Shown: positions 36,492 through 45,560, counted from the stretch's first letter. The stretch: 64,000 bases of DNA from Flavobacterium sp. J372 (GCF_024699965.1 NZ_JAJOMZ010000004.1:2602001-2666000); one strand, 5' to 3'. Program-made: numbers and translations. The notes: generated by a model not told the origin, from the letters alone.

Positions 36492-37821
36492 TTAAAAATC
36501 CCGGTTCACATCAAATGCTTCAAGGTAATCGGCAACTCGCTTTACGAATGAGCCACCCAACGCACCATCTACAACCCTATGGTCATAACTATGCGAAAGG
36601 AACATCTTCTGGCGTATGCCGATGAAGTCACCTTCAGGTGTTTCAATAACTGCCGGCACTTTGCGTATCGCGCCAAGAGCCAGGATACCTACCTGCGGCT
36701 GGTTGATTATCGGCGTACCAAATACACTGCCAAAAGTACCCACGTTCGTTACTGTGTATGTACCGCCCTGAGTATCGTCCGGTTTAAGTTTGCCCGCTTT
36801 TGCGCGGTTGCCCAGGTCATTTACGGCCTTAGCCATGCCTACAAGGTTCAGCTGGTCAGCGTTCTTGATTACCGGAACTATAAGGTTACCGTTTGGCAGT
36901 GCCGCAGCCATACCAAGGTTTATATTTTTCTTTTTGATAATATACTCGCCATCAACTGATATATTCATCATCGGGAAGTCTTTCAACGCTTTGGCAACGG
37001 CTTCCATGAATATAGGGGTAAATGTAAGTTTCTCACCTTCACGCTTTTCAAAGGCATTTTTAACCTTATCCCTCCATTTCACGATGTTGGTTACGTCAAC
37101 TTCAATAAACGACTGTACGTGTGCCGACGTTTGTACCGACTGCACCATGTACTGCGAAATAAGCTTGCGCATACGGGTCCATCTCAACAATCTCGTCACC
37201 ACCGTTTACTGAAACCGGAGCGGCCTTGGAAGTTTCAGGTTTCAGGTTTAAAGTTTCAGGCTTAGAAACCGGTGCATCCTGGCTTGTGGCTTGTGGCTGA
37301 GCAGCTTGTGGCTTTTCGCCACGTACCTTTACAAACTCCAATATATCATTCTTTGTCACCCTGCCTTCTTTGCCTGTGCCCGTAATCGACTCAAGTTCAG
37401 CCAGTGACACGCCTTCTTCTTTGGCAATGTTCTTTACAAGTGGTGAATAGAATTTATCTGAATCTGAGAAATCAACAGCTGCAGGTGCTGCAGTTTCCTT
37501 TGCGGCCTCGACAGTTTTCTCAATAGCTTGTATGTTTGCAGAGGTTGTCTCCTCTTTCGGGGCATCTACAACAACTCCGCCTTCTGTCTCAATATAAGCA
37601 ATGGTCTGGCCTACCTGAACCACATCATTCACCTGGAACAATATCTCGGTAAGCGTTCCTGAAACTTCTGAAGGCACTTCAGAATCCACCTTGTCGGTAG
37701 CGATCTCAAGCACTGCCTCGTCAGCACTTATATGGTCACCCACGTTTTTTAGCCAGTTGGTAATAGTTGCCTCTGCAACGCTTTCGCCCATTTTGGGCAA
37801 CTTCAGTTCAAACTTTGCCAT
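36492..37821 (-). pseudogene. 2-oxo acid dehydrogenase E2 (dihydrolipoyl acyltransferase), one-base frame break
   Basis: About 442 residues once repaired. Frame one has the lipoyl domain (EIATDKVDSEVPSEVSG, lipoylated Lys) and the E3-binding domain (SPLVKNIAKEEGVSLAELE). A Pro/Gln linker follows. Dropping one G of the three at 37175-37177 gives GGDEIVEMDRMRKLISQYMV, entering the catalytic acyltransferase domain with the catalytic site SYDHRVVDGALGGSF. The branched-chain or oxoglutarate type cannot be decided. The linker (about residues 186-206) has repeat-like sequence. E1 partner not adjacent. Confidence 0.93.
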
Positions 37822-37901
37822 ATTGATAACTTAAAGCTGGTATTACTATTTGCGTTTGCGAAATTACTAAAAAATATATCGCAACACTTGTTTTTCTCTT
37901 T

Positions 37902-39035
37902 TTAATCGAAGTGAATCACCTCACCCCTGCTGTCGCTGCTGTCGCTGCCAAGAATAAAATTGGCTGCCTCCGGCCTGATCCTGAAGATAAAACCTTTGCG
38001 GCTGTGGCTTTGCATCACCGCAATTATCTCGGCATAAGCCATGCTTTCAGCGTCAAAAATTACACATGTATGGAAACTTTCCGAAATAGTTTGTGAAAGT
38101 AGTATATTTTCATTGTACGCCTGAAAACGCTGAACCTTTTTTTCAAGTTTTATCTCAAGTTTCGACTTAAGAGTTTCATTGTCAGAGAATAATATGTAGC
38201 TGCTGATATTTATCAGAACCGGCTTAACCGATAGCTTTTTCTTCGTAAACAGCACAGCGCCAATCTTTAAGAACCAGCCAAATAAAGCCGACCCGTTGAA
38301 ATGCTTTTGGTAAAAAAGCTGCATCGCATTGCTAAAACGGTCAAGGTAAGCCTTGTCTTTCACGGTGCTTTCACCTTTAAAATGTATTATGGATGTTTCA
38401 GGGAAATAATAATTTTGAAAGCCTTGCTTCAAAACACTGTAAGACAAGTCGATATCTTCACCATACATAAAATAACGTTCATCGAATCCGCCGGCTTCCA
38501 GATAGGCCTGCCTTTCCATAAACATAAATGAGCCCGGAAGTATTTCAACCTTACCAGTTTCATTTTCAGGCAGATGCTCCGCATAATACTTTGTAGCTGA
38601 AAGACCCAGCATCTTTCCGGCAGCAATTGCAGGAGTAGGCAATCCACGTTTACTTTCGGGAAGGAAACGGCCTGCGCCGTCAACCATTTTTACTCCCGTA
38701 ATCCCCAGATCATCTTTTTTTTGAACGAAATCGATCAATTTTGAAAAAGTATCTTCAGCAACAACTGTGTCGGGGTTAAGGATACAGATGTATTTTCCGG
38801 AAGCGGCTGCAAACCCTATATTATTTCCTTTTGGGAAGCCGGAATTTTCAGCATTGGCAATTAGTTTCACTTCCGGAAACTTTGAACGTACCATCTCGCA
38901 GCTATTATCAGCCGAATTATTATCAACTACAATAACCTCAGCATCAATATCTTGAACAGCCCTGAAAACACTGCTAAGGCACAGCTCAAGGAAATAGCTT
39001 ACATTATAGTTGAGGATGATTACCGATAAATGCAT
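37902..39035 (-). CDS. Glycosyltransferase family 2
   Basis: 377 residues. GT-A fold: LSVIILNYNVSYFLELCLSS, VIVVDNNSADNS, NAENSGFPKGNNIGF, the DxD-like YICILNPDTVV, and the acceptor-side MYGEDIDLSYSVLKQG. It probably transfers a sugar (rhamnosyl type WbbL-like) to surface glycan. No membrane segment obvious. C-terminal 90 residues are less conserved and end RGEVIHFD. 5' flank contains no other glycan genes. Confidence 0.92.
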   Translation of the reverse strand: MHLSVIILNYNVSYFLELCLSSVFRAVQDIDAEVIVVDNNSADNSCEMVRSKFPEVKLIANAENSGFPKGNNIGFAAASGKYICILNPDTVVAEDTFSKLIDFVQKKDDLGITGVKMVDGAGRFLPESKRGLPTPAIAAGKMLGLSATKYYAEHLPENETGKVEILPGSFMFMERQAYLEAGGFDERYFMYGEDIDLSYSVLKQGFQNYYFPETSIIHFKGESTVKDKAYLDRFSNAMQLFYQKHFNGSALFGWFLKIGAVLFTKKKLSVKPVLINISSYILFSDNETLKSKLEIKLEKKVQRFQAYNENILLSQTISESFHTCVIFDAESMAYAEIIAVMQSHSRKGFIFRIRPEAANFILGSDSSDSRGEVIHFD

Positions 39036-39069
39036 AAAACAAAGATAAAGCTTACAAAGATTACTGAAT

Positions 39070-39096
39070 AAAAAAAGCGCCCAAATGAGCGCTTCT
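39070..39096 (-). terminator. Terminator of hsp20
   Basis: Stem AAGCGC/GCGCTT with a T run on the minus strand, 40 bases past the hsp20 stop. Confidence 0.72.
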
Positions 39097-39136
39097 TTCT
39101 AACTAATTAAACCAAATCTATATGTAAACCAAAGTG

Positions 39137-39550
39137 TTACGCTATTTCAATAAAACGTTTTTCTTTTTGCTGCTCTTCTTTTTTAGGAAGTGTAATGCTT
39201 AATATTCCGGCTTCATAACCTGCGCGGATGCCTTCTTCATTTACTGTTTCAGGGAGCGTGAATGACCTTTTGAAGGATACAGACCTGAATTCCCTTCTGG
39301 TAAATTTACCCGTAATCTCTTCTTGTTCAGCAACATTAGCCGAAATAGTCAATACATCTTTTTCAATTTCAAGCTTAAAATCTTCTTTTTTAAACCCCGG
39401 AACCTGAAGCTGAATAGTATACTCTGCTTCGGTCTCATTAACGTTTACAGGCGGAATCATTTTACTAACATATTGTGTACCACCTAAAAAGTCCCTGAAA
39501 AGCTCATCCATCACAGGGAATGCATTTCTGTTTTGTTTTACTAAGTTCAT
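39137..39550 (-). CDS. Small heat shock protein Hsp20 (alpha-crystallin)
   Basis: 137 residues, ATP-independent holdase. Alpha-crystallin domain from IPPVNVNETEAEYTIQLQVP to the C-terminus, with GFKKEDFKLEIEKDVLTISA and the conserved GILSITLPK near the end. The I-x-I/V tail is absent or minimal (RFIEIA). A perfect 13-base inverted repeat lies 68-103 bases upstream and may regulate it. Confidence 0.95.
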   Translation of the reverse strand: MNLVKQNRNAFPVMDELFRDFLGGTQYVSKMIPPVNVNETEAEYTIQLQVPGFKKEDFKLEIEKDVLTISANVAEQEEITGKFTRREFRSVSFKRSFTLPETVNEEGIRAGYEAGILSITLPKKEEQQKEKRFIEIA

Positions 39551-39617
39551 ATCGTTTTAATTTTTTAAGTTCAACATTTGACTGGGAAAAGACAAGTTTT
39601 ATACCAACTGCGCAATC

Positions 39618-39653
39618 AAGACAAAATGTCATTATAATCAGACATTTTGTCTT
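39618..39653. promoter_or_regulatory. Perfect inverted repeat upstream of hsp20, candidate operator
   Basis: Arms AAGACAAAATGTC (39618-39630) and GACATTTTGTCTT (39641-39653) with a 10-base AT-rich spacer. The spacing would place the arms about one helical turn apart or more. It does not match CIRCE. Not followed by a T tract, so an operator is favoured over a terminator. Confidence 0.7.
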
Positions 39654-39785
39654 GTATTTTATCTTGAACTTGAAAGCAAATAAAGTGTTGCGCTTAACAT
39701 TTCATTAACAACTTATAGTAAGGCAAAAATGTATATCGCAATTCCTAATTCGTAATTCGTAATTTTGCACTAAATAAAATTACGC

Positions 39786-41651
39786 GTGAATTATCTTTCA
39801 GTAGAAAACATTTCAAAATCATACGGCGAACGGACTCTTTTTGAAAACCTTTCGTTCGGCATCAATAAAGACCAAAAAATTGCCTTCGTCGCCAAAAACG
39901 GAACCGGCAAAACCAGCATCCTTAAAATCATAACAGGAGAGGACACCCCTGACGCAGGACAGGTCACCATCCGTAAGGAAATCAAAATGGCATTTTTGTC
40001 TCAGGAACCTAACTTAAACCCTGAACTTACCATTGAGGAAAGCATTTTTGCCAGCGATAATGATGTGCTGAAAGTTATTGAGCAATATGAGAAAGCGCTT
40101 GAAAATCCGGAAGATGAAGAGGCTTACCAAAAGGCTTTTGAACGAATGGATGCAAACAACGCCTGGGATTTTGAAACGCAATACAAGCAGATACTCTTTA
40201 AGCTGAAGCTGGAAGACCTGAAGCTGAAAGTGGGTTCGCTGAGCGGCGGGCAAAAAAAACGCCTGGCGCTGGCCATTATCCTTATCAATAAGCCTGACCT
40301 GCTGATACTTGACGAACCCACCAACCACCTTGACCTTGAAATGATTGAGTGGCTGGAGAACTATTTTGCGAAGGAGAACATTACGTTGTTCATGGTAACA
40401 CACGACCGTTTTTTCCTTGAGCGCGTGTGTAACGAAATCATTGAGCTTGAGAACGGAAAACTGTACCAGTACAAAGGAAACTATAGCTACTACCTCACCA
40501 AAAAGGAGGAGCGTATTGCCGCCGAAAACGCAAGCATAGACAAAGCCCAAAACCTCTACGTGAAAGAATTGGCATGGATGCGCCGCCAGCCAAAAGCGCG
40601 CACAACAAAGTCAAAATCACGGCAGGATGATTTTTACGTAATTGAAGAAAAAGCCCGCAGCCGCCGCAAAGACCACGCTGTAGAACTTGAGATAAACATG
40701 GAGCGTATGGGCAGCAAGGTGGTGGAGCTGCACAACCTGTCAAAAGAATTTAAGGATAAGGCCATCCTCAAGAATTTCAGTTACAACTTTAAGCGCGGGG
40801 AGCGCATAGGCATCATCGGGAAGAACGGTACGGGAAAATCTACATTCCTGAACATCCTCACGCAGACTATGGCACCCGACGGCGGAAAAGTAGTAATTGG
40901 CGATACCATAAAGCTGGGCTACTACACCCAAAGTGGCATCAACCCGAAAGAGGGCCAGAAGGTGATAGATGTTATTAAGGAGTATGGCGAGTATATTCCG
41001 CTCGCAAAAGGCAGGATGATATCAGCAGCGCAATTGCTGGAACGATTTCTTTTTGACAGGAAAAAGCAGTATGATTATGTAGAGAAACTGAGCGGCGGTG
41101 AGTTAAAACGTTTGTATCTCTGTACGGTTTTGATCCAGAACCCCAACTTCCTTATACTTGATGAGCCGACAAATGACCTCGACATTGTAACCCTCAACGT
41201 GCTCGAGGCATTCCTGCTTGACTATCCGGGATGCCTTGTAGTAGTAAGCCACGACAGGTATTTTATGGATAAGATTGTTGACCACCTTTTCGTTTTCCGT
41301 GGTGAAGGCGTTATTGAAGATTTCCCCGGCAACTACAGCGACTTCCGAATTTACGAAGACAGTGCCGAACCTGTAAAAGAGGATAAAGTACCCGCTGCCG
41401 ACAAAAAAGCATGGAAGAAAGATAATGTAAAAGCAGGCCTGACGTTTAACGAGCAGAAGGAATTTCAAAAGATTGAAAAAGAGATAAAAGACCTGGAAGC
41501 TGAAAAAGTTGCCATTGAGAAACTTTTTAGCGAAGGTGGCATTGCCGATGCCGACATTGCCAAAAAAGCGAATGAGCTGCAAGTGGTTTTAAATAAAATA
41601 GATGAAAAAACAGAGCGCTGGTTTGAGCTGAGCGCGAAGATGGAAGAGTAA
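39786..41651 (+). CDS. ABC-F family ATP-binding protein
   Basis: 621 residues from GTG 39786, chosen since the protein starts MNYLSVENISKSYGERTLFE. Two ABC cassettes: Walker A AKNGTGKTS and GKNGTGKST, signatures LSGGQKKRLALA and LSGGELKRLYLC, Walker B LLILDEPTNHLDLE and FLILDEPTNDLDIV. No membrane domain. A linker/arm between the cassettes and a C-terminal coiled coil match Uup-like ABC-F proteins acting on ribosomes. Preceded by a repeat of CTAATTCG and a -7 element TAATTTTG at about 39762. Confidence 0.95.
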   Translation: MNYLSVENISKSYGERTLFENLSFGINKDQKIAFVAKNGTGKTSILKIITGEDTPDAGQVTIRKEIKMAFLSQEPNLNPELTIEESIFASDNDVLKVIEQYEKALENPEDEEAYQKAFERMDANNAWDFETQYKQILFKLKLEDLKLKVGSLSGGQKKRLALAIILINKPDLLILDEPTNHLDLEMIEWLENYFAKENITLFMVTHDRFFLERVCNEIIELENGKLYQYKGNYSYYLTKKEERIAAENASIDKAQNLYVKELAWMRRQPKARTTKSKSRQDDFYVIEEKARSRRKDHAVELEINMERMGSKVVELHNLSKEFKDKAILKNFSYNFKRGERIGIIGKNGTGKSTFLNILTQTMAPDGGKVVIGDTIKLGYYTQSGINPKEGQKVIDVIKEYGEYIPLAKGRMISAAQLLERFLFDRKKQYDYVEKLSGGELKRLYLCTVLIQNPNFLILDEPTNDLDIVTLNVLEAFLLDYPGCLVVVSHDRYFMDKIVDHLFVFRGEGVIEDFPGNYSDFRIYEDSAEPVKEDKVPAADKKAWKKDNVKAGLTFNEQKEFQKIEKEIKDLEAEKVAIEKLFSEGGIADADIAKKANELQVVLNKIDEKTERWFELSAKMEE

Positions 41652-42010
41652 CAGTTTGCAGTCGCAGTCTCAGACAGTTTTCAGTTTTGGCTATCGACTT
41701 AATGCAGAGTATAAGTGAAGCTGTCAGTAATATGAGTGAAGCTGTCAGTTCGAGCGCAGTCGAGAACCTCGAAATAAGAAATGCATCTCGACTGCGCTCG
41801 ATGTGACGAACCTGCACTGTCACGCTGAGCCTGTCGAAGCGCAATCCCGTACAGTCACGCTGAGCTTGTCGAAGCGCAATCCCGTACAGTCATGCTGAGC
41901 TTGTCGAAGCGCATTTTGGTATTAATTTCGACAAACTCAGTCTGATAATTGATACACAAGAGTAAGCTTCGCTGAGCCCGTCGAAGCGCAACATTTTACT
42001 ATATTTGAGC
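41652..42010. repeat. Cluster of interspersed repeats upstream of the GIY-YIG gene
   Basis: Gene-free. Contents in order: a CAGTCGCAGT-type element (41653-41690); TGAGTGAAGCTGTCA copies near 41713 and 41733; a perfect 16-base inverted repeat with arms 41750-41765 and 41786-41801; and a 35-base unit repeated nearly three times head to tail (41819-41853, 41854-41888, 41889-41920). A reversed fragment (41927-41940) and a degenerate copy (41968-41990) follow. The units start GTCACGCTGAGC and include TGTCGAAGCGC. Confidence 0.88.
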
Positions 42011-42328
42011 ATGAAACTATTCTACGTTTACATTCTAAAATGTTCCGACGGCAGCTACTACACGGGATTTACGAAGGATATTGAACAAAGGGTGCTACAA
42101 CACAATACGGGCTTATCATTATCAGCCTATACTTACGCGCGACGACCTGTTGAATTAGTTTGGGTCGAAACTTTTACTGACCCAAATATTGCGATTGATT
42201 TTGAAAAGAAACTGAAAGGCTGGAGCAGGCGTAAAAAAGAGGCTTTGATTAAAGAAGACTGGGATAAGCTGGTAGCCTTTTCAAAGAATTACACACAATT
42301 TGGAAAACCTAAAGAAGATAATGAGTAA
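42011..42328 (+). CDS. GIY-YIG nuclease family protein
   Basis: 105 residues from ATG 42011 (a TTG two codons earlier is possible). GIY-YIG-like core: FYVYILKCSDGSYYTGFTKD, then an Arg in IEQRVLQHN, and FEKKLKGWSRRKKEALIKED at the end. Small stand-alone YhbQ-like proteins of this kind occur in many bacteria, with unclear biology. It is bracketed on both sides, within 20 bases, by copies of the same repeat family, and the downstream copy starts right at its stop codon. Confidence 0.88.
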   Translation: MKLFYVYILKCSDGSYYTGFTKDIEQRVLQHNTGLSLSAYTYARRPVELVWVETFTDPNIAIDFEKKLKGWSRRKKEALIKEDWDKLVAFSKNYTQFGKPKEDNE

Positions 42329-42457
42329 GTCATGCTGAGCCTGTCGAAGCGCAATCCTGAACAGTCACACTAGTCCTGTTGAAGCGCATTACTAAATAGC
42401 GAACCTGTAAATAATATATATGTGAACAATACGGCGCTTCGACAAGCTCAGCGTGAC
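42329..42457. repeat. Repeat copies directly downstream of the GIY-YIG gene
   Basis: A forward copy of the 41.8 kb unit at 42329-42357 begins on the base after the stop codon. A degenerate forward copy lies at 42364-42390, and a reversed copy at 42434-42457 starts GCGCTTCGACAAGCTCAGCG. The reversed copy is followed by AGCTTCACTCA, the complement of the TGAGTGAAGCT element upstream of the gene. Confidence 0.85.
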
Positions 42458-42497
42458 AGCTTCACTCAGCCCCTTCAACTAAAACCTGAAACAAAGA

Positions 42498-43120
42498 ATG
42501 CTATCAAAAACAGAATTTCTCCTAAAATCATCCAACGCCCACGGGGTGCACTCGCCGTTTGTGTTCAATATTGTTCAAAATGCGTTGTATGCAAAGCATT
42601 TCCGGCTAAGTAAAGGCGAATATAAGGCCCTACCACAGGGATGGAGCTACCAAAAAACAGACATTCTCTACAGGCTAATCCGTCATTTTAAGGCAACAAA
42701 GCTTTTAGCATTAGGAGAAAATGCAACTGCAGTAACGGATACTCTCCGCCAGCTTGGCGAAAACAGCAGGCTTCAATTGTGGTTTTTCTCTACCCTCGCC
42801 CCTATTCAGGGAGGCATCGAGATCGGGATTGTGAGCGATACAACAAAAACCGGCGCCTTGAAAGCTTTTGAAGAGATCATTAAAAACAGCAATAACAACA
42901 CCATGTGTGTTATTGACAACATTCACACTTCACAACAAATGGAATGGGCCTGGGAAGCCATAAAAAAGACCCGCGTGTTACTGTCACGATCGACACGTAC
43001 CACTTGGGCCTTGTTTTCTTCAGGCGAGAATCTGTAAAGCAGCATTTCACTATCCGGGCCAACACTAATTTTTTAATGGACGCGATTCTTGGCATCCGCA
43101 ACCTGTGGGGACTGATTTAA
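42498..43120 (+). pseudogene. Class I SAM-dependent methyltransferase, one-base frame break
   Basis: About 207 residues when repaired. Frame one starts MLSKTEFLLKSSNAHGVHSP, has a methyltransferase-like ALGENATAVTDTLRQLGENS and CVIDNIHTSQQMEWAWEAIK, and stops at 43037. Adding one A to the A6 at 42962-42967 gives IKKDPRVTVTIDTYHLGLVF and ends ILGIRNLWGLI at 43118. The GxG loop is weak (LLALGENAT). Substrate unknown. Confidence 0.8.
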
Positions 43121-43138
43121 GCCGTAGCAAAAATTTAT

Positions 43139-43227
43139 ACCTGCAAGGCCTTGAAGACCTTGCAGGAAATATCAAGTGTCCATCACATGTTTCGTTTACC
43201 TGAAAGGTTTTTGAAACCTTGTAGGTT
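43139..43227. repeat. Two related palindromic repeats
   Basis: Copy 1: CCTGCAAGG (43140-43148) and CCTTGCAGG (43158-43166). Copy 2: ACCTGAAAGGTTT (43198-43210) and AAACCTTGTAGGT (43215-43227), matching at 11 of 13 positions. Both belong to a hairpin family of the AAGGTTTTGAAAACCTT kind, placed between convergent genes. Confidence 0.75.
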
Positions 43228-43241
43228 TTTATACACCGGAA

Positions 43242-43495
43242 TTAATTGTTGCGTAATGCTTTGGCAAGTTCAGCCTTCGTCATTTTAGAGCGGCCTTCAA
43301 TACCCACTTTTTAGCTTCTGCATATAAGTCGGCTTTTGTGCGGTCTTCATATTTACCGGCTTTGCCACCGCGTTTTTCAGCGCCTTTACTGTTGGCTATG
43401 CGTGCAGATTTCTCTTTGCTGTAACCTTTGTCTCTAAGGGCTTCATACTGGTCTTTATCTTTAACCTGCGGGCCCGGGCTTTTTCCTCCTGGCAT
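43242..43495 (-). pseudogene. DUF7218-like small protein (KGG-like), one-base frame break
   Basis: 84 residues when repaired. Frame one has MPGGKSPGPQVKDKDQYEAL, RDKGYSKEKSARIANSKGAE and YEDRTKADLYAEAKK, then loses frame. Adding a base to the T5 at 43308-43312 gives EAKKVGIEGRSKMTKAELAK and ends ALRNN at 43242. The last 40 residues look like a Rho N-terminal/SAP-like helical motif. Probably a nucleic acid binding protein; not proven. Confidence 0.85.
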
Positions 43496-43576
43496 AATGT
43501 TACGTTTTAAGGATTAATAATATTAAAGTTACCAAACCATTTAAAGCCAACACGTTAACCATCGGTTAAAAAACAA

Positions 43577-43605
43577 GGAAGGCTGCCATAAACCGGCAGC
43601 CTTCC
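43577..43605 (-). terminator. Terminator of the 43630 lipoprotein gene
   Basis: Stem GGAAGGCTGCC/GGCAGCCTTCC, 7-base loop, T run on the minus strand. Confidence 0.85.
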
Positions 43606-43629
43606 ATTTGAGCAAACTTATAAAAAACC

Positions 43630-44316
43630 TTATTCTTTTGCAGCAGCGTTCTCGTTGCTTTTAGCAGTCATACGCTCCCATTTAAACATTGGGGCAAACT
43701 CAACTTTAAGCGCTGCGATTTTCCTGTTGTCTTCAGGCGAAAGGCCTTCTTTCTCTACAGTGTTTTTACGAGTGTCAAGCGCTTCATACCAAGCCTTGAT
43801 TTTGTCGAAATCCTGGCGCGAGTAAGAATCTTTGTTAGCCTTGAAAGTGTCAACAAACTTCTGGTAAACGCTAAGGATGTTGTCTTTGTTAACCCACATG
43901 AACTTCATGTCGTTACCAACTACATTACCTGCACCAAAGTAAGAATCAGCAAGTGTATTGCCGCCTGTTGCAGGCGCAGCAGCAGCTTCAGCATCAGCTT
44001 TTGCTTTTGCATCAGCTTCAGCAGCAGTTTTCACACCGTCATACTTAGAGCGGGTCTCTTCAATTTTTTTCTGCCTGTCGGCATCATCTTTTAGCTCGGC
44101 AATTGCTGCTTCAGCTTCAGCCAGCCTCATCTGGTAGCCTTCTTCAATGGCAGCCCAGTTGGCAGACCTTTCAGCGGCATCAAGGTTGTTGATTGAGTCC
44201 ACATACGTTACATAGCGGTCTACATTTTTCTCTGCTGTTTTTTCAGTTTCGCTTTTGCAAGATGTAAATCCGAATGCGATTACCGCAGCTCCTAAAACAA
44301 TTTGTACTTTTTTCAT
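43630..44316 (-). CDS. Hypothetical lipoprotein with Ala-rich coiled coil
   Basis: 228 residues. Lipobox FTSC (Cys about residue 20). Residues 49-109 are a highly charged Ala/Glu-rich helix (EAEAAIAELKDDADRQKKIE, then AEADAKAKADAEAAAA), probably a coiled coil. The C-terminal half has WVNKDNILSVYQKFVDTFKA and YEALDTRKNTVEKEG. No family recognised with certainty. Divergent from the DUF4476 gene across 280 bases of AT-rich DNA in which I could not identify a consensus promoter. Confidence 0.75.
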   Translation of the reverse strand: MKKVQIVLGAAVIAFGFTSCKSETEKTAEKNVDRYVTYVDSINNLDAAERSANWAAIEEGYQMRLAEAEAAIAELKDDADRQKKIEETRSKYDGVKTAAEADAKAKADAEAAAAPATGGNTLADSYFGAGNVVGNDMKFMWVNKDNILSVYQKFVDTFKANKDSYSRQDFDKIKAWYEALDTRKNTVEKEGLSPEDNRKIAALKVEFAPMFKWERMTAKSNENAAAKE

Positions 44317-44596
44317 GATTGGTTTTTTTGTTGTTACTTTTTGTTGGTGTAAAATTAATACTACAATATTTATATCTCAAAATTTTATCTATAATCTTAA
44401 GAATAATTTAGTATTTTGATTTATTCACGTAAAATTCATTAATAAAATTTTAACATTTAGATTTTATCAATTGTTCAGTTTGCTGAATGAAATAATTGTT
44501 ATAAAATTGCGGCACAAAATTTGAATTTGTTAAACTATCACGAAAAACTTTAAACTTTAGTTATAACAAACATCATTTTTAACCAAATTAACACAT

Positions 44597-45535
44597 ATGA
44601 AAAAACTTGTACTTTCTATTGTTGCTGTATTATTTGCCACAATTGGCAATGCACAGCTGAATCCTGTAGGTAACCTTACTATCTTTTCTGAAGATGGGCA
44701 GAAGTTTTACCTTGAACTGAATGGGGAGCGCTATAATACCGAGCCGCAAACCAACGTGCGTATTGAAGAGCTGCCTAACCCGTATTACAGCTGTAAGGTG
44801 GTATTTGCGGACAGCAGCATACCTACCCTGAGCAAGAACACACTTGATATTGCTGATATGGATGGCATAATGCAGGATGTAACCTACCGCATTAAAAACA
44901 GTAACGGCAAGAGATCGCTTAAATATTACTCTTCGGTTCCTGTTGAAGGCAATATGCCACGCCCGAGGAATGTTGCCGTGTATCGTTACGGCACGCCGAA
45001 TGACATGATTATGCGAGCTGATGGTGTGGTGGTTACTGAGACTACAACAGTACAGCAGTCTATGGGTATGGGTAACAGCGTAGGCGTAGGCATGAATGTA
45101 GGCGGTGTAAATATGGGTGTGAGCATCAATGTTCCCGGAGAAACCGTGATGACAACTTCTACCACAACTACTACAACCTCTTCCGGCACACGTTACAATG
45201 ATAATGTGAGGCCTAACGATAACGCGCCGCGCGGATGCAGGTATGCCATGAGCGCACGTGATTATGATGATGCCAAAGCGACTATAAAATCAATAAGCTT
45301 TGATGATACAAGGGCCTCAACAGCAATGCAGATTATTTCGGCCAACTGCCTAAATACATCACAGATCATAGGCCTGCTTGACTTGTTCTCATTTGAAGAT
45401 ACCAAACTAAACCTGGCTAAAACCGCTTACGGCTACTGTGTGGACCAGAATAACTATTATAAGGTTGTAACCGCCTTTAAATTTGACAGCAGCAAAGAAG
45501 AACTGAACAGGTACATGCAGCAAAACAGGAGATAA
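44597..45535 (+). CDS. DUF4476 domain secreted protein
   Basis: 312 residues with a signal peptide (LVLSIVAVLFATIGNAQ). N-terminal beta domain, then a low-complexity linker around residues 150-200 (GMGNSVGVGMNVGG, TSTTTTTTSSG). C-terminal DUF4476 with AMSARDYDDAKATIKSISFD, AMQIISANCLNTSQIIGLLD and KLNLAKTAYGYCVDQNNYYK. Common in Bacteroidota, function not known. Ends at a good terminator. Confidence 0.88.
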   Translation: MKKLVLSIVAVLFATIGNAQLNPVGNLTIFSEDGQKFYLELNGERYNTEPQTNVRIEELPNPYYSCKVVFADSSIPTLSKNTLDIADMDGIMQDVTYRIKNSNGKRSLKYYSSVPVEGNMPRPRNVAVYRYGTPNDMIMRADGVVVTETTTVQQSMGMGNSVGVGMNVGGVNMGVSINVPGETVMTTSTTTTTTSSGTRYNDNVRPNDNAPRGCRYAMSARDYDDAKATIKSISFDDTRASTAMQIISANCLNTSQIIGLLDLFSFEDTKLNLAKTAYGYCVDQNNYYKVVTAFKFDSSKEELNRYMQQNRR

Positions 45536-45560
45536 ACCTAATCACAACAATAATAATGTA

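Noticed and set aside
40014-40550. 178-residue frame antisense to the ABC-F gene
   Set aside because: Antisense of a well-supported gene; hydrophobic composition arises from the complementary codons.
41819-41920. CRISPR-like tandem repeat
   Set aside because: The 35-base units are directly contiguous with no unique spacers between them, and no cas genes are near.
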